Shown here piece after piece: positions 17,115 to 24,752 of a stretch of DNA of 64,000 nucleotides. A program made the translations under genes and the position numbers. The notes beneath the pieces are model-generated. The model saw only the letters and a program-made list of their open reading frames with translations. It did no database searches and was not told the DNA's origin. The first letter of the stretch is position 1. Each line of letters begins with the position of its first letter. This DNA is from Fibrobacter sp. (GTDB lineage Bacteria > Fibrobacterota > Fibrobacteria > Fibrobacterales > Fibrobacteraceae): positions 112,959-176,958 of the forward strand of contig JAGCPF010000063.1 in assembly GCA_017642335.1 (NCBI GenBank), given 5' to 3'.

Positions 17115-17741
17115 TTGGCGATACAAAACCCCCGCGACCGCCGCATGCCGAACAGGCAGAGTGACGGGACCCGTATCAACGAAGATATTCGTATTTCCCC
17201 GATCCGTCTCGTGAAGGAAGACGGCGAAGCTGTCATCATGGAGACCAGCAAGGCTCTGCAGATGGCGAAAGACGCCGGACTGGACCTGGTGGAAGTCTCT
17301 CCCAACGCCAAGCCTCCTGTATGCCGTATCATCAACTACGGCAAGTACAAGTTCGAGCAGCTGAAGAAGGCCAAGGCCGCCAAGGCCAAGCAGCACGTGG
17401 TGAAGCTCAAGGAAATCAAGATGCACCCGAAGACTGCGACCAACGACTACCAGTACCGCATCAAGCAGGCCGGGGAGTTCCTGCAAGATGGCATGAAGGT
17501 CAAGCTTATTATGCAGTTCCGTGGGCGCGAGATGGCGCACATGGACTACGGCAAGCGCCTCATGGAACAGGCCAAGATCGACCTTGCTCCGTATGGCGAT
17601 TTGGAAATGGATTCGCGGGTGGAAGGCAACACGATGCTTTCTATCTACGGTCCGAAACGCGGTGCAGGTGCTGCTAAAAAGCAGGACCAGGCACCAAAGC
17701 CCGTAACCGAGCCAAAGGCAGCAGGTGAGGCTTCAACTTAA
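17115..17741 (+). CDS. infC: Translation initiation factor IF-3
   Basis: IF-3 binds the 30S subunit and proofreads start-codon selection. The 208 residues include INEDIRISPIRLV at the N-terminal domain, the linker GKYKFEQLKKAKAAKAKQ, and the C-terminal domain with KEIKMHPKTATNDYQYRIKQ and FRGREMAH. A lysine/proline-rich tail of ~25 residues follows. The likely start is TTG at 17115, with AGAGGT eight bases upstream. The first in-frame ATG (17145) would remove ten residues and lies within the conserved start region. Rare start codons for infC are well known in other bacteria, where IF-3 discriminates against them and so limits its own synthesis. First gene of infC-rpmI-rplT. Confidence 0.95.
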   Translation: MAIQNPRDRRMPNRQSDGTRINEDIRISPIRLVKEDGEAVIMETSKALQMAKDAGLDLVEVSPNAKPPVCRIINYGKYKFEQLKKAKAAKAKQHVVKLKEIKMHPKTATNDYQYRIKQAGEFLQDGMKVKLIMQFRGREMAHMDYGKRLMEQAKIDLAPYGDLEMDSRVEGNTMLSIYGPKRGAGAAKKQDQAPKPVTEPKAAGEAST

Positions 17742-17758
17742 TAACCGAAGAGGTAAAA

Positions 17759-17956
17759 ATGCCTAAGATGAAAACACATAGCGGTGCTAAGAAGCGCTTC
17801 CGCGTGACGGGTTCCGGCCACGTCAAGTTCAAGCGCGCTGGTATGCGCCACATTCTTGCCAAGATGACCACCAAGCGTAAGCGTACCCTCCGTAAGGGTG
17901 CCCTCGTCAAGAAGGTCGACATGTTCCACGTCAAGCGTCTGCTTGTCCAAGCATAA
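17759..17956 (+). CDS. rpmI: 50S ribosomal protein L35
   Basis: A basic 65-residue protein with the L35 start [20 protein letters not shown] and the tail [11 protein letters not shown]. It lies 17 bases behind infC and 11 before rplT, the conserved order. In other bacteria L20 represses this operon; I did not identify an L20-binding leader here. Confidence 0.97.
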   Translation: MPKMKTHSGAKKRFRVTGSGHVKFKRAGMRHILAKMTTKRKRTLRKGALVKKVDMFHVKRLLVQA

Positions 17957-17967
17957 GGAGTGTAAGA

Positions 17968-18318
17968 ATGCCACGCGCTAAAACCAGAGTTCCTTCCCGC
18001 GAACGCCGCAAAAAAATCCTCAAGGCCGCCAAGGGTTTCTATGGCCGTCGCAAGTCGAACCTTCGCCTTGCCATTGACGCCGTTGCCCACGCCGGTCAGT
18101 ATGCCTACGCTCACCGCCGCGACAAGAAGGGTGACTTCCGCTCTCTGTGGATTGTCCGCCTCAATGCCGCTGTTCGTGAATTCGGCATCAGCTACAGCCA
18201 GTTCATTTACAAGCTCTCCAAGGCTGGTATCAAGATGAACCGCAAGGTTCTCGCCGATATGGCCGTCGCCGACCCCGAGGCTTTCGCCAAGGTCGTGGAA
18301 GTTGTGAAGGCTGCCTAA
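17968..18318 (+). CDS. rplT: 50S ribosomal protein L20
   Basis: A 116-residue L20: basic N-terminal helix ([18 protein letters not shown]), [13 protein letters not shown], then [20 protein letters not shown]. It has normal length and an AAGGAG-type ribosome binding site. Last gene of the infC operon; a strong terminator follows 50 bases later. Confidence 0.97.
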   Translation: MPRAKTRVPSRERRKKILKAAKGFYGRRKSNLRLAIDAVAHAGQYAYAHRRDKKGDFRSLWIVRLNAAVREFGISYSQFIYKLSKAGIKMNRKVLADMAVADPEAFAKVVEVVKAA

Positions 18319-18369
18319 TTTGGACGAAAGTTCAGGTTAGCTGTAACTGCATCTTAAACGCGAGAAATT

Positions 18370-18396
18370 GCACCCTGCTTTGCAGGGTGCTTTTTG
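18370..18396 (+). terminator. Rho-independent terminator of the infC operon
   Basis: GCACCCTGC, loop TTT, GCAGGGTGC, then TTTTTG: a perfect nine-base-pair stem. Confidence 0.9.
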
Positions 18397-18421
18397 TATG
18401 TAGTTTTCTTGATTTCTTTTG

Positions 18422-19693
18422 TTAGAAAAAGTCCGTGGACAGTTCTGTCTTCTTGCGGCCGGCCGGCTCGATGACAGCGGCGGAGAACTTCGCGGCCTTG
18501 AACAGGTTGCTCGTTGTCGCGACGACTTCGTCTTCGGTCATGGAGAGGATGGTCTTCTCGGATTGTTCCATGGTGCGGAATTCGCCGAGATGGAGCGTCT
18601 GCTCGGCCATGCGGATGACGCGCTTTTCGGGGCTGTCGGCGCCGAGGTACATGCTGCCCAGGATGTTCGCCTTGGTGCGCTCGAATTCTCCCTTCTTGAA
18701 TCCGTGCTTCAAAAAGTTGCGGGTCTCCACGAGCGAGAGGTCAAGCGCAGTCTTGAGCTGGTGCGGATCGGTGGCCAACGACACTCCCCAGTCCACGCAG
18801 TCGCAGTAGATGTCGGCGGTGGAATACACGGAGTAGGCGAGACCCTTGTCTTCACGGATTCTCTGGAACAGGCGGCTTGCCATGCCAGCACCCATTGCCA
18901 CGTTGAAAAGCGAGAGCGCGCAGCGGGCACGGTCGTCCATCATGCTGCGGTCAAAACTCAACCCCCAGAAGAGGTTGGATTGCGCAATGTCCTGTTTTTG
19001 CACGACCTTCACGCTGTTGTGAGCTTTGTAAGTATCCGCTGGTGCTGTGTGGGTTGTTTTCTTTTGTATGAATTTTTCAGAACAAAGTTCTACAAGGGCG
19101 TCGTGGTCGATGCGGCCTGCGGCACATATCAACAGCGGAATCTCGTTTATGACTTGCGCCCTGTACTTGAGCATCTGCTTGTGCGTGAGGGCCTTGACCT
19201 GCTTGATATTGCCCGTGATGGAATGTGCGATGCCGCAGCCCTTGAAGTGAATGGCGTTGAATACGTCGCCCACGATTTCTTCGGGGATGTCGTCGTAGCT
19301 GTGGATTTCCTCGATGATGACGCGGCGTTCCTTTTCCATCTCCTTCTTGTCCATGCGCGGGTGCATGAGCATGTCCGCGATGACGTCTATGGCTAGCGGG
19401 AGTTGGTTGCGCTCGATCTGTGCGTAAAAGCCGGTCTCCTGGCGTGTGGTGTAGGCTTCGAGGTTCCCGCCGTGGTCTTCGATGGCGCGGGCGATTTCGA
19501 GTGCGCTCCTGTTTTCGGTTCCCTTGAATACTAGGTGTTCGTAAAAGTGGCTCAGTCCGTATTCGTCTTTCGCTTCGTGGCGGCTCCCTCGCGGTATCCA
19601 TGCGCCGACGGCGACGGAATAGGCGTGCGGCATGTAGTCTGTGAGAATCGTGATTCCGTTATCGAGAACAGTTTTTTTGACAATTTGCTTCAT
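18422..19693 (-). CDS. M16 family zinc peptidase (processing-peptidase type)
   Basis: A 423-residue member of the pitrilysin/insulinase clan. The inverted zinc motif HxxEH is present (LSHFYEHLVFKGT), with the third ligand downstream in RRVIIEEIHSYDD. GSRHE before the motif and the C-terminal EDKGLAYSVYS segment are typical of the bacterial processing-peptidase-like branch. There is no signal peptide, so it is probably cytoplasmic. It starts at 19693 (MKQIVKKTVLDNGI) and is convergent with the infC operon. The substrate cannot be inferred. Confidence 0.9.
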   Translation of the reverse strand: MKQIVKKTVLDNGITILTDYMPHAYSVAVGAWIPRGSRHEAKDEYGLSHFYEHLVFKGTENRSALEIARAIEDHGGNLEAYTTRQETGFYAQIERNQLPLAIDVIADMLMHPRMDKKEMEKERRVIIEEIHSYDDIPEEIVGDVFNAIHFKGCGIAHSITGNIKQVKALTHKQMLKYRAQVINEIPLLICAAGRIDHDALVELCSEKFIQKKTTHTAPADTYKAHNSVKVVQKQDIAQSNLFWGLSFDRSMMDDRARCALSLFNVAMGAGMASRLFQRIREDKGLAYSVYSTADIYCDCVDWGVSLATDPHQLKTALDLSLVETRNFLKHGFKKGEFERTKANILGSMYLGADSPEKRVIRMAEQTLHLGEFRTMEQSEKTILSMTEDEVVATTSNLFKAAKFSAAVIEPAGRKKTELSTDFF

Positions 19694-19699
19694 AGGTTA

Positions 19700-19745
19700 T
19701 TAGGGAATAGGATCTAGAGGCTAGGATCTAGGGGGTAGATCTCCT
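19700..19745. repeat. CTAG-rich degenerate repeat at the NERD gene 3' end
   Basis: ATAGGATCTAGAGGCTAGG and ATCTAGGGGGTAGATC units span the gap between the M16 peptidase and the NERD gene. The last codons of the NERD gene (GDLPPRS and stop) lie inside this repeat. Confidence 0.6.
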
Positions 19746-20599
19746 CTCTTATTGGCGTACTCGCGGTGCTTTGCCTTGATTTCTTCGCTGACGTTCGTGC
19801 ATTCCTGGAGCTTGTAGTAAAGGTTTTCGATGTGCTGTTGCGTATAAATTGTTTTCCTGTTCGTGATGCGCTTGAGCAGGGCTTCCTGCAGTTCGCTACA
19901 ATGGACGATGCTCCAGAATTCGTTGTTCTTGGGAACCTTGCGGAGTGTGCAGCGGTCGCTGAATACGATGATTGAAATAAAATGCGCTTGTTCGCGGCGG
20001 ATTTTCAAGAAACGTTGCAGCGAAAGGATGTGCCCGATGTTTTGCCGTACCGGGTTATAGAACGTGTGCTCGGTATTTGCGTTCAGGTGCTGGTTCCAGC
20101 GCTCGCTTTCGAAGTCCCCGGAAATCTCGCCGGAGAGGTTCTTGCTTTCGAGCACGTAGATTCCCGACTGGTGTAACAGCAATGCGTCCACTTCGGTGTA
20201 ACCGGTGCGTGCCGGCACGTAGAGGTTGCGAAGCAGTACGTACTTGCGTTTGTCGGTGTCGCAGACGCGGGCCACGAGGGCGGCCATCGCCGCTTCGCCG
20301 AAAATGCCTCGCGGGTCGTTTACGATGCGTTCGTCGTTGAATTTCGGGTCGGGCTTGAAAAAGGTTTCGTTGCGGGTGGGCGCCTGCGTCACGCCGAAAC
20401 CGCCCAATTCGTAGGGTCGCCCGAATTCGTGCAGGTTGCTGCCTTGGTGCCGTTCGTGCTCAAAATCGCGGAATGTCTTGCGGCGTCCGTCGCCATGATA
20501 CATCTTCGGGTTTTTCCTGGGCGCCTTGCTCTTGATCTTGAAAAAGATAAGAGCGAGCAGCAGGATTAAACCGAGAAGAGTCGTTAGCGAAAAGGACAT
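19721..20599 (-). CDS. Membrane-anchored NERD-domain protein
   Basis: A 292-residue protein with one N-terminal hydrophobic helix (SFSLTTLLGLILLLALIFF), then a basic and His-rich linker. A NERD (nuclease-related) domain covers about 95-220: GEAAMAALVA, LLRNLYVPARTGYTEVDALLL, GIYVLESKNLSGEISG. The acidic residue and the ExK pair (EVDALL, ESKN) match the putative nuclease core shared with restriction-endonuclease-like folds. Its role in cells is unknown; NERD proteins are often linked to DNA processing by inference only. The C-terminal residues derive from a CTAG repeat. Confidence 0.82.
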   Translation of the reverse strand: MSFSLTTLLGLILLLALIFFKIKSKAPRKNPKMYHGDGRRKTFRDFEHERHQGSNLHEFGRPYELGGFGVTQAPTRNETFFKPDPKFNDERIVNDPRGIFGEAAMAALVARVCDTDKRKYVLLRNLYVPARTGYTEVDALLLHQSGIYVLESKNLSGEISGDFESERWNQHLNANTEHTFYNPVRQNIGHILSLQRFLKIRREQAHFISIIVFSDRCTLRKVPKNNEFWSIVHCSELQEALLKRITNRKTIYTQQHIENLYYKLQECTNVSEEIKAKHREYANKRGDLPPRS

Positions 20600-20620
20600 G
20601 CCGTAAGTATAGAAATTGTC

Positions 20621-23053
20621 TTACACTCTGCCGAAGCGGCGTGTCTTGCGGAAGGGTTTGTCGCCGAAGCTGCGCTCGTCGTGGTCCTTGTGGAATTTGC
20701 GGTCGCCGAATGCCTTTTCGCGGCGCGCCTTGCGGTTTTCGAAAGGCTTGTCCCCGTCGAATTTGCGGCCACGGCGTTCACCGTCGCGATGGAAACTGCG
20801 GCTGGCGCGCGGTCGCGTGCCCGGCGCGGGGCCGCTGGGCGGCTCGTCGGTCATCAGGCGGAAGCGGGCTTCGTTCCCGCGGATGGTCATACCCGACAAA
20901 ATGTCGAGGACTTCCTGCGGCATGGTCTCGGGGAGTTCCACAGTGCTGAACTTGTCGAACAGCTTGATGCGCCCGATGTTGGAACTGCTGATGTTGCCTT
21001 CGCCGGCGATGGCGCCCACGATGTCCTTGGGGGTCACGTGATCTTTGCGGCCGACGCCCAGGTAATAGCGCAGGTAGCCTTCTTCGACGCCGTTGGTGCC
21101 TTCTTTGCGTTCCTTGCGGAGACGGCTCTTTTCTTCGCGGTCGAGCCCGAAGTTGTCGCCCCTGTCGCCTCTATCGCGGCCACCGCGTTCGCGCGGGGCG
21201 TCGAGCGGCTTGAGTTCCGGGAAGAGCGGCTGCTTTTTCTGCCACACCTTGATGACGGCGGCGGCGATGTCGATGGCGGTCAATGGCTCTGTGGAGCGTT
21301 GTTCGGTCACTTCGGCAGGCTCAGTGACCTTGCTTGCTTCGGTTGTAGACTCAGGTTCCTGAGCTGGTTGAAGAGCCGAGCCTTCATTGACCATGCTCTG
21401 CACGAGTTCCTTGAACTTGTCGAGTTCGCCGTAGCTGAGGACGCTCTTGATTTTTTCCTTGAACGCATTGACGCGCTTGGCGCTGATGACGTCTGCCGTG
21501 GGTGTTTCCATCGCTTCGATAGGCTGGCGAGTCGCCTTCTCGATAATCTTAAGCATCCTCTTTTCGCGCGGCGTGATGAAGAGGATGGCGTTTCCGCTGC
21601 GGCCTGCGCGGCCCGTGCGCCCGATGCGGTGTACGTAGGATTCCGTGTCGAAGGGAATGTCGTAGTTCACCACGTGCGTGATGCGGTCCACGTCGATACC
21701 GCGGGCGGCCACGTCGGTCGCGACGACAATATCGAGCTTGCCCATCTTGAGGCGGTTGATGGTGCGTTCGCGCATGGACTGGGCGAGGTCGCCGTTCAGC
21801 GGAGCCACGTTGAAGCCGCGGCTTTCGAGCTTTTCGGCAAGTTCGGTGGTGTTCTGCTTGGTGCGCACGAAAATCAGCACGCCGTCAAAGTCTTCGCCTT
21901 CGAGCACGCGGGCGAGCGCTTCGAGCTTGTGCTCGTTTTTCACCAGCAGGTAGCGCTGTCGGATGTTCTCGACAGTGGTCGTCTTGCCTTCGATGCGGGC
22001 TTCTTCGTATTCGCCCAGGTGCTGGTCGATAATCTTCTTGACTTCCTTGGGCATGGTGGCGCTGAAGAGCGCGCGCTGGGCATCGTTGGGGATTTCCTTG
22101 AGGATGGTTTCCACGTCTTCCATGAATCCCATGTCGAGCATTTCGTCGGCTTCGTCGAGCACGATGGCCTTCACGCCCGAAAGCACGATGGAACCGCGCT
22201 TGATATGGTCAATGAGGCGGCCCGGGGTGGCGACCACGATGTTCGCCTGGTGCTTGAGGGCGCGGAGCTGCACGGCGATGTCTTGCCCGCCGTAGACGGG
22301 GACCACGTGGACCTTCGGCATCTTGACTGCGTACTGCTGGATAGCTTCGGCCACCTGGATGGCGAGTTCGCGGGTCGGGGTGAGCACGAGCATCGAGGTC
22401 TCGTGCCCGTTGAAACTGAGCCTCGAGAGGAGGGGGAGCGAGAATGCGGCGGTCTTTCCGGTGCCGGTCTGTGCCGTACCGAGCAGGTTTGCCCCCTGCA
22501 AAAGTGCCGGGATTGCCTTTGCTTGGATAGGGGAGGGCGTCTCGTAGTTTAGGGCCTTGATTGCTTCAAGAACTTCGTCCGCAAGTCCGAGGTCTTCGAA
22601 GGTCACGAGGGCTTCGTCGCCCAGATCGTCGTCAGAATCGGATTCTTCAGCCGGTTCTTCGTCTGAGGATTCTTCTGTAGCCGTGTTTTCAGGCTCGGCT
22701 GTTGCATTGTCTTGCTCGGGCGTTTCCTGTTCTACAGGCTGCTCGGCGCAGTCCTTCTTGGATTCTGCGTAGTCTTCGTCGCTGTCGTCTTCTTCGGGCT
22801 GTTCGGCCTCGCCTTCTTCGAATTCGACCTTCTCGCCGACTTCGATGGCGGATTTTTCCCCTTTCTTGAGCACGTCGCCTTCTTCGTCCACGACGACCCC
22901 GTTCGGGTTCAGCGCGAGAAAAGCGGCTTCGTCAGCCTCGTCCTCGTCGGCACCGCCGGCAATCGCGTCCAGAAAAGCGTTGGCCTCGCGAGCGATTTTG
23001 GATTTGGGGTCAATAGATTCTTCAGGAATACGTTCTTCGGTATTCTTCGTCAT
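20621..23053 (-). CDS. DEAD-box ATP-dependent RNA helicase with acidic N-terminal extension and DbpA-like RNA-binding domain
   Basis: An 810-residue helicase of the CsdA/DeaD type. The first ~160 residues are a highly acidic Glu/Asp/Ser extension. The helicase core (about 165-530) has the Q motif (ALNYETPSPIQ), AQTGTGKT, PTRELA, TPGRLIDH, VLDEADEMLDMGF, SAT, VATDVAARGID and HRIGRTGRAGR. A linker rich in Glu, Thr and Pro (about 565-605) comes from an in-frame dispersed repeat. A DbpA-type RNA-binding domain follows (about 655-735: YLRYYLGVGRKD...TPKDIVGAIAGEG...IGRIKLFDKFSTVELP). The last ~70 residues are Arg/Lys/Asp/Phe repeats (RKF, GDKPF). The likely role is ribosome assembly or RNA decay, as for DeaD. 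Length is far above the usual ~450-630. Confidence 0.92.
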   Translation of the reverse strand: MTKNTEERIPEESIDPKSKIAREANAFLDAIAGGADEDEADEAAFLALNPNGVVVDEEGDVLKKGEKSAIEVGEKVEFEEGEAEQPEEDDSDEDYAESKKDCAEQPVEQETPEQDNATAEPENTATEESSDEEPAEESDSDDDLGDEALVTFEDLGLADEVLEAIKALNYETPSPIQAKAIPALLQGANLLGTAQTGTGKTAAFSLPLLSRLSFNGHETSMLVLTPTRELAIQVAEAIQQYAVKMPKVHVVPVYGGQDIAVQLRALKHQANIVVATPGRLIDHIKRGSIVLSGVKAIVLDEADEMLDMGFMEDVETILKEIPNDAQRALFSATMPKEVKKIIDQHLGEYEEARIEGKTTTVENIRQRYLLVKNEHKLEALARVLEGEDFDGVLIFVRTKQNTTELAEKLESRGFNVAPLNGDLAQSMRERTINRLKMGKLDIVVATDVAARGIDVDRITHVVNYDIPFDTESYVHRIGRTGRAGRSGNAILFITPREKRMLKIIEKATRQPIEAMETPTADVISAKRVNAFKEKIKSVLSYGELDKFKELVQSMVNEGSALQPAQEPESTTEASKVTEPAEVTEQRSTEPLTAIDIAAAVIKVWQKKQPLFPELKPLDAPRERGGRDRGDRGDNFGLDREEKSRLRKERKEGTNGVEEGYLRYYLGVGRKDHVTPKDIVGAIAGEGNISSSNIGRIKLFDKFSTVELPETMPQEVLDILSGMTIRGNEARFRLMTDEPPSGPAPGTRPRASRSFHRDGERRGRKFDGDKPFENRKARREKAFGDRKFHKDHDERSFGDKPFRKTRRFGRV
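21305..21363. repeat. Dispersed palindromic repeat inserted in frame in the helicase gene
   Basis: GGTCACT (21305-21311) pairs with AGTGACC (21323-21329) around CGGCAGGCTC, and CTCAGG-TT-CCTGAG lies at 21350-21363. The cores match the CACTGAGCCTGCCGAAGTG and TTCCTGAGC-type dispersed repeats of many genomes. The region is translated as part of the helicase linker. Confidence 0.55.
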
Positions 23054-23267
23054 AATGCACCTTCAGGACCCTTAAACTTCATCTGCGGCCCATGCCGCAC
23101 TATCAAAAGGTTCGAAAATTCCTGAAAGTTTCGGGAAAATGAACCTAGAAAAGCCCCGAAGCGCACTCGCGCTTATAAACCTGAAGTCTTTTTGGATCCG
23201 ATTTTATTGGATTTGAGGCCAAATGTAGAAATAAAAAAACGGAATCAAAGGGTTTTTGTTAGGGGGA

Positions 23268-23296
23268 TAGACAAAGGGATGTTTTTTTTCTACATT
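23268..23296 (+). promoter_or_regulatory. tRNA-Ser promoter
   Basis: TAGACA (23268-23273), exactly 17 bases, then TACATT (23291-23296), ending 11 bases before the tRNA 5' end. Confidence 0.6.
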
Positions 23297-23307
23297 GTGC
23301 GAACCTC

Positions 23308-23392
23308 GGAGAGATGCCAGAGTGGTCGATTGGGCCGGTCTCGAAATCCGGAGTCTGTCACAGGACCGAGGGTTCGAATCCCTCTCTCTCCT
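23308..23392 (+). tRNA. tRNA-Ser (anticodon CGA)
   Basis: The acceptor stem GGAGAGA / TCTCTCC is perfect. The anticodon loop CTCGAAA gives CGA. There is a long variable arm (AGTCTGTCACAGGACC region) typical of serine tRNAs. The T arm reads GGGTTCGAATCCC. The anticodon stem closes with a T-T mismatch. CCA is not encoded. Copies of its 3' end recur downstream. Confidence 0.92.
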
Positions 23393-23398
23393 GAAAAA

Positions 23399-23430
23399 AT
23401 ATGGAGCCCCTTGTGGGCTCCATATTTTTT
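23399..23430 (+). terminator. Rho-independent terminator of tRNA-Ser
   Basis: AATATGGAGCCC, loop CTTGT, GGGCTCCATATT, followed by TTTT; twelve base pairs. Confidence 0.9.
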
Positions 23431-23445
23431 CATAAGGGATACTCC

Positions 23446-23740
23446 GAACCCTCGAAGAGGGTTCGACAGACGTCTGCGGAACGAAGTGAAGCGCAGACGT
23501 CTGAGATTTTGGCCGAAGGCCAGAACCCGAAGGGCAACAATTGAACGAAGTGAGATTGTTGTCTTATCCCTCTCTCTCCTGAAACAAAGGCTATACTTTC
23601 ATAAGGCTGCGCGGGAACGTAGTGACCGCGCAGTCCATCCCTCTCTCTCCTGAGAGAGAGGGATGACAAAAGATCGAAGTGAGATTGTTGTCTTATCCCT
23701 CTCTCTTCAGAAAGAGAGGGTCGAAAGACATCTCTCTCCT
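23446..23740. repeat. Block of hairpins and repeated tRNA-Ser 3'-end copies
   Basis: The 425 bases between tRNA-Ser and the next gene hold no gene but are packed with repeats. CCCTCTCTCTCCTGA, the last 3' bases of the tRNA, recurs at about 23568, 23639 and (as CCCTCTCTCTTCAGA) 23697. A ~38-base direct repeat beginning CGAAGTGAGATTGTTGTC occurs at about 23547 and 23674. Hairpins share a loop like GAACGAAGTGA: CAGACGTCTGCG/CGCAGACGTCTG (23467-23503), CAACAAT/ATTGTTG (23536-23561) and CTGCGCGG/CCGCGCAG (23606-23632). Others are GAACCCTC/GAGGGTTC near 23447 and CATCCCTCTCTCTC/GAGAGAGAGGGATG at about 23636-23665. The rest, 23741-23817, shows nothing clear. Confidence 0.8.
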
Positions 23741-23817
23741 GAGAGGACGAAAGAACTTTCCGTCAAACGCTCGAACAATTCCGTTTAGAACGTCATTTAA
23801 AAACGTTTCTAGGAAAA

Positions 23818-24429
23818 CTATTTGATGTCAATTAAGTCAAAATACATCAAACGGGTGTGCAATGGTTTACTTGCCAGTAATTTTATGTTAACGCCTAGAG
23901 CTCTTGCCTCGTTGATTTCTGAACTATACAGGAACTTGAATTGATTCTTTTGATAGTAATGGATAACACCGGGCTCATTAATTGCATCGACAATGATAAA
24001 ACGACATCCAGTCTTGTTCTCATCGCTACGGAACCAAGCTTTTATAAAATCCATTACCGCAGAGCCAATGCCCTGCTTTGCGAAATCAGCATTCGTTCCC
24101 AATCGTCCAACTAAAACACCTGGGTAACGCCGAAGATTCTTTTCGCCGTTTTCCGTGACGTATTCTATTTTGGCTTTGTCTTCTGGAGCGAGTTGCTTTA
24201 TTCGAATGGAGTCATTTGAAATTGTAAACGCAGCAATAATACAATCCGGTTTTTCTTTTAGGCGAAAAACATAGGTTTTGCCGAGAAGTTTTTTCCCATA
24301 TAAAAGAAAATCCTCAGTGAAGAATTCATCGAGATCCGAATTACCGCATTTGAATGGTTTGCAGCTTTGTAACAGTTCAGGCGTGAGCCTCGCGAACGAG
24401 CCGCGATTTAAAAAATAGGCAAGATTCAT
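23818..24429 (-). CDS. GNAT acetyltransferase, toxin-like
   Basis: A 203-residue GCN5-type acetyltransferase. The acetyl-CoA site reads VGRLGTNADFAKQGIGSAVMDF (R/Q-x-x-G-x-G/A form KQGIGS), preceded by the LVGRL strand. It has the later Tyr pair of TacT-like toxins (IHYYQKNQFKF), where Tyr acts as general acid. The start, with CKPFKCGNSDLDEFF and YGKKLLGKTYVF, resembles GNAT proteins common in Bacteroidota that sit next to a small gene. Such toxins block translation by acetylating aminoacyl-tRNA. It starts three bases after the stop of the 51-codon gene at 24432, so the two are probably co-translated. GC is lower than in the flanking core genes. Confidence 0.82.
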   Translation of the reverse strand: MNLAYFLNRGSFARLTPELLQSCKPFKCGNSDLDEFFTEDFLLYGKKLLGKTYVFRLKEKPDCIIAAFTISNDSIRIKQLAPEDKAKIEYVTENGEKNLRRYPGVLVGRLGTNADFAKQGIGSAVMDFIKAWFRSDENKTGCRFIIVDAINEPGVIHYYQKNQFKFLYSSEINEARALGVNIKLLASKPLHTRLMYFDLIDIK

Positions 24430-24431
24430 GC

Positions 24432-24587
24432 CTAGAAACCTTGCTCACGAAGGAAATTCCTGACCAACAGAATTTTTTCGCCAAAATCCTGTTTCTGGTC
24501 GTTTTTCTCAGCAAAATCGGCTTCCTTGAGAAAACGTTCAGCGTCTTCTCCCTGAAGGGTCGGTATAGATCTTATTGCTACGGCCAT
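24432..24587 (-). CDS. 51-residue partner of the GNAT protein, antitoxin candidate
   Basis: A short gene starting at the ATG at 24587 and ending with TAG at 24432. It begins MAVAIRSIPTLQGEDAERFL, continues with a charged Lys/Glu/Asp helix (KEADFAEKNDQKQDFG) and ends ILLVRNFLREQGF. GAGGAACAAT provides the ribosome binding site. It lies immediately upstream of the GNAT gene, with two bases between stop and start. It lacks the ribbon-helix-helix (DUF1778) look of TacA antitoxins. I recall similar small proteins with an A-IRSIPTL start paired with this GNAT type in Bacteroidota. The antitoxin role is inference from size and position. Confidence 0.7.
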   Translation of the reverse strand: MAVAIRSIPTLQGEDAERFLKEADFAEKNDQKQDFGEKILLVRNFLREQGF

Positions 24588-24607
24588 AGGATTGTTCCTC
24601 TATTTAC

Positions 24608-24636
24608 AAAATAGGTTTTTGGAAAGCTGTTGTCAA
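24608..24636 (-). promoter_or_regulatory. Promoter of the 51-residue/GNAT gene pair
   Basis: On the minus strand TTGACA (24636-24631), exactly 17 bases, then TATTTT (24613-24608), about 20 bases before the ATG. This is one of the best promoter matches in the window. Confidence 0.65.
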
Positions 24637-24752
24637 TTAATATTTCAAACACCGACAATATAAACCGGCAAGAAGCACAAGTCAAGCAAACTTAATTTTC
24701 CAAAAATAGGACGACAAAAATTCCGTTTGAAACGTCCGTAAAATTAGGGATT

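Noticed and set aside
23446..23740. CRISPR or rRNA-like repeat region
   Set aside because: Repeats are irregular in spacing and derived from a tRNA end; no cas genes are nearby.
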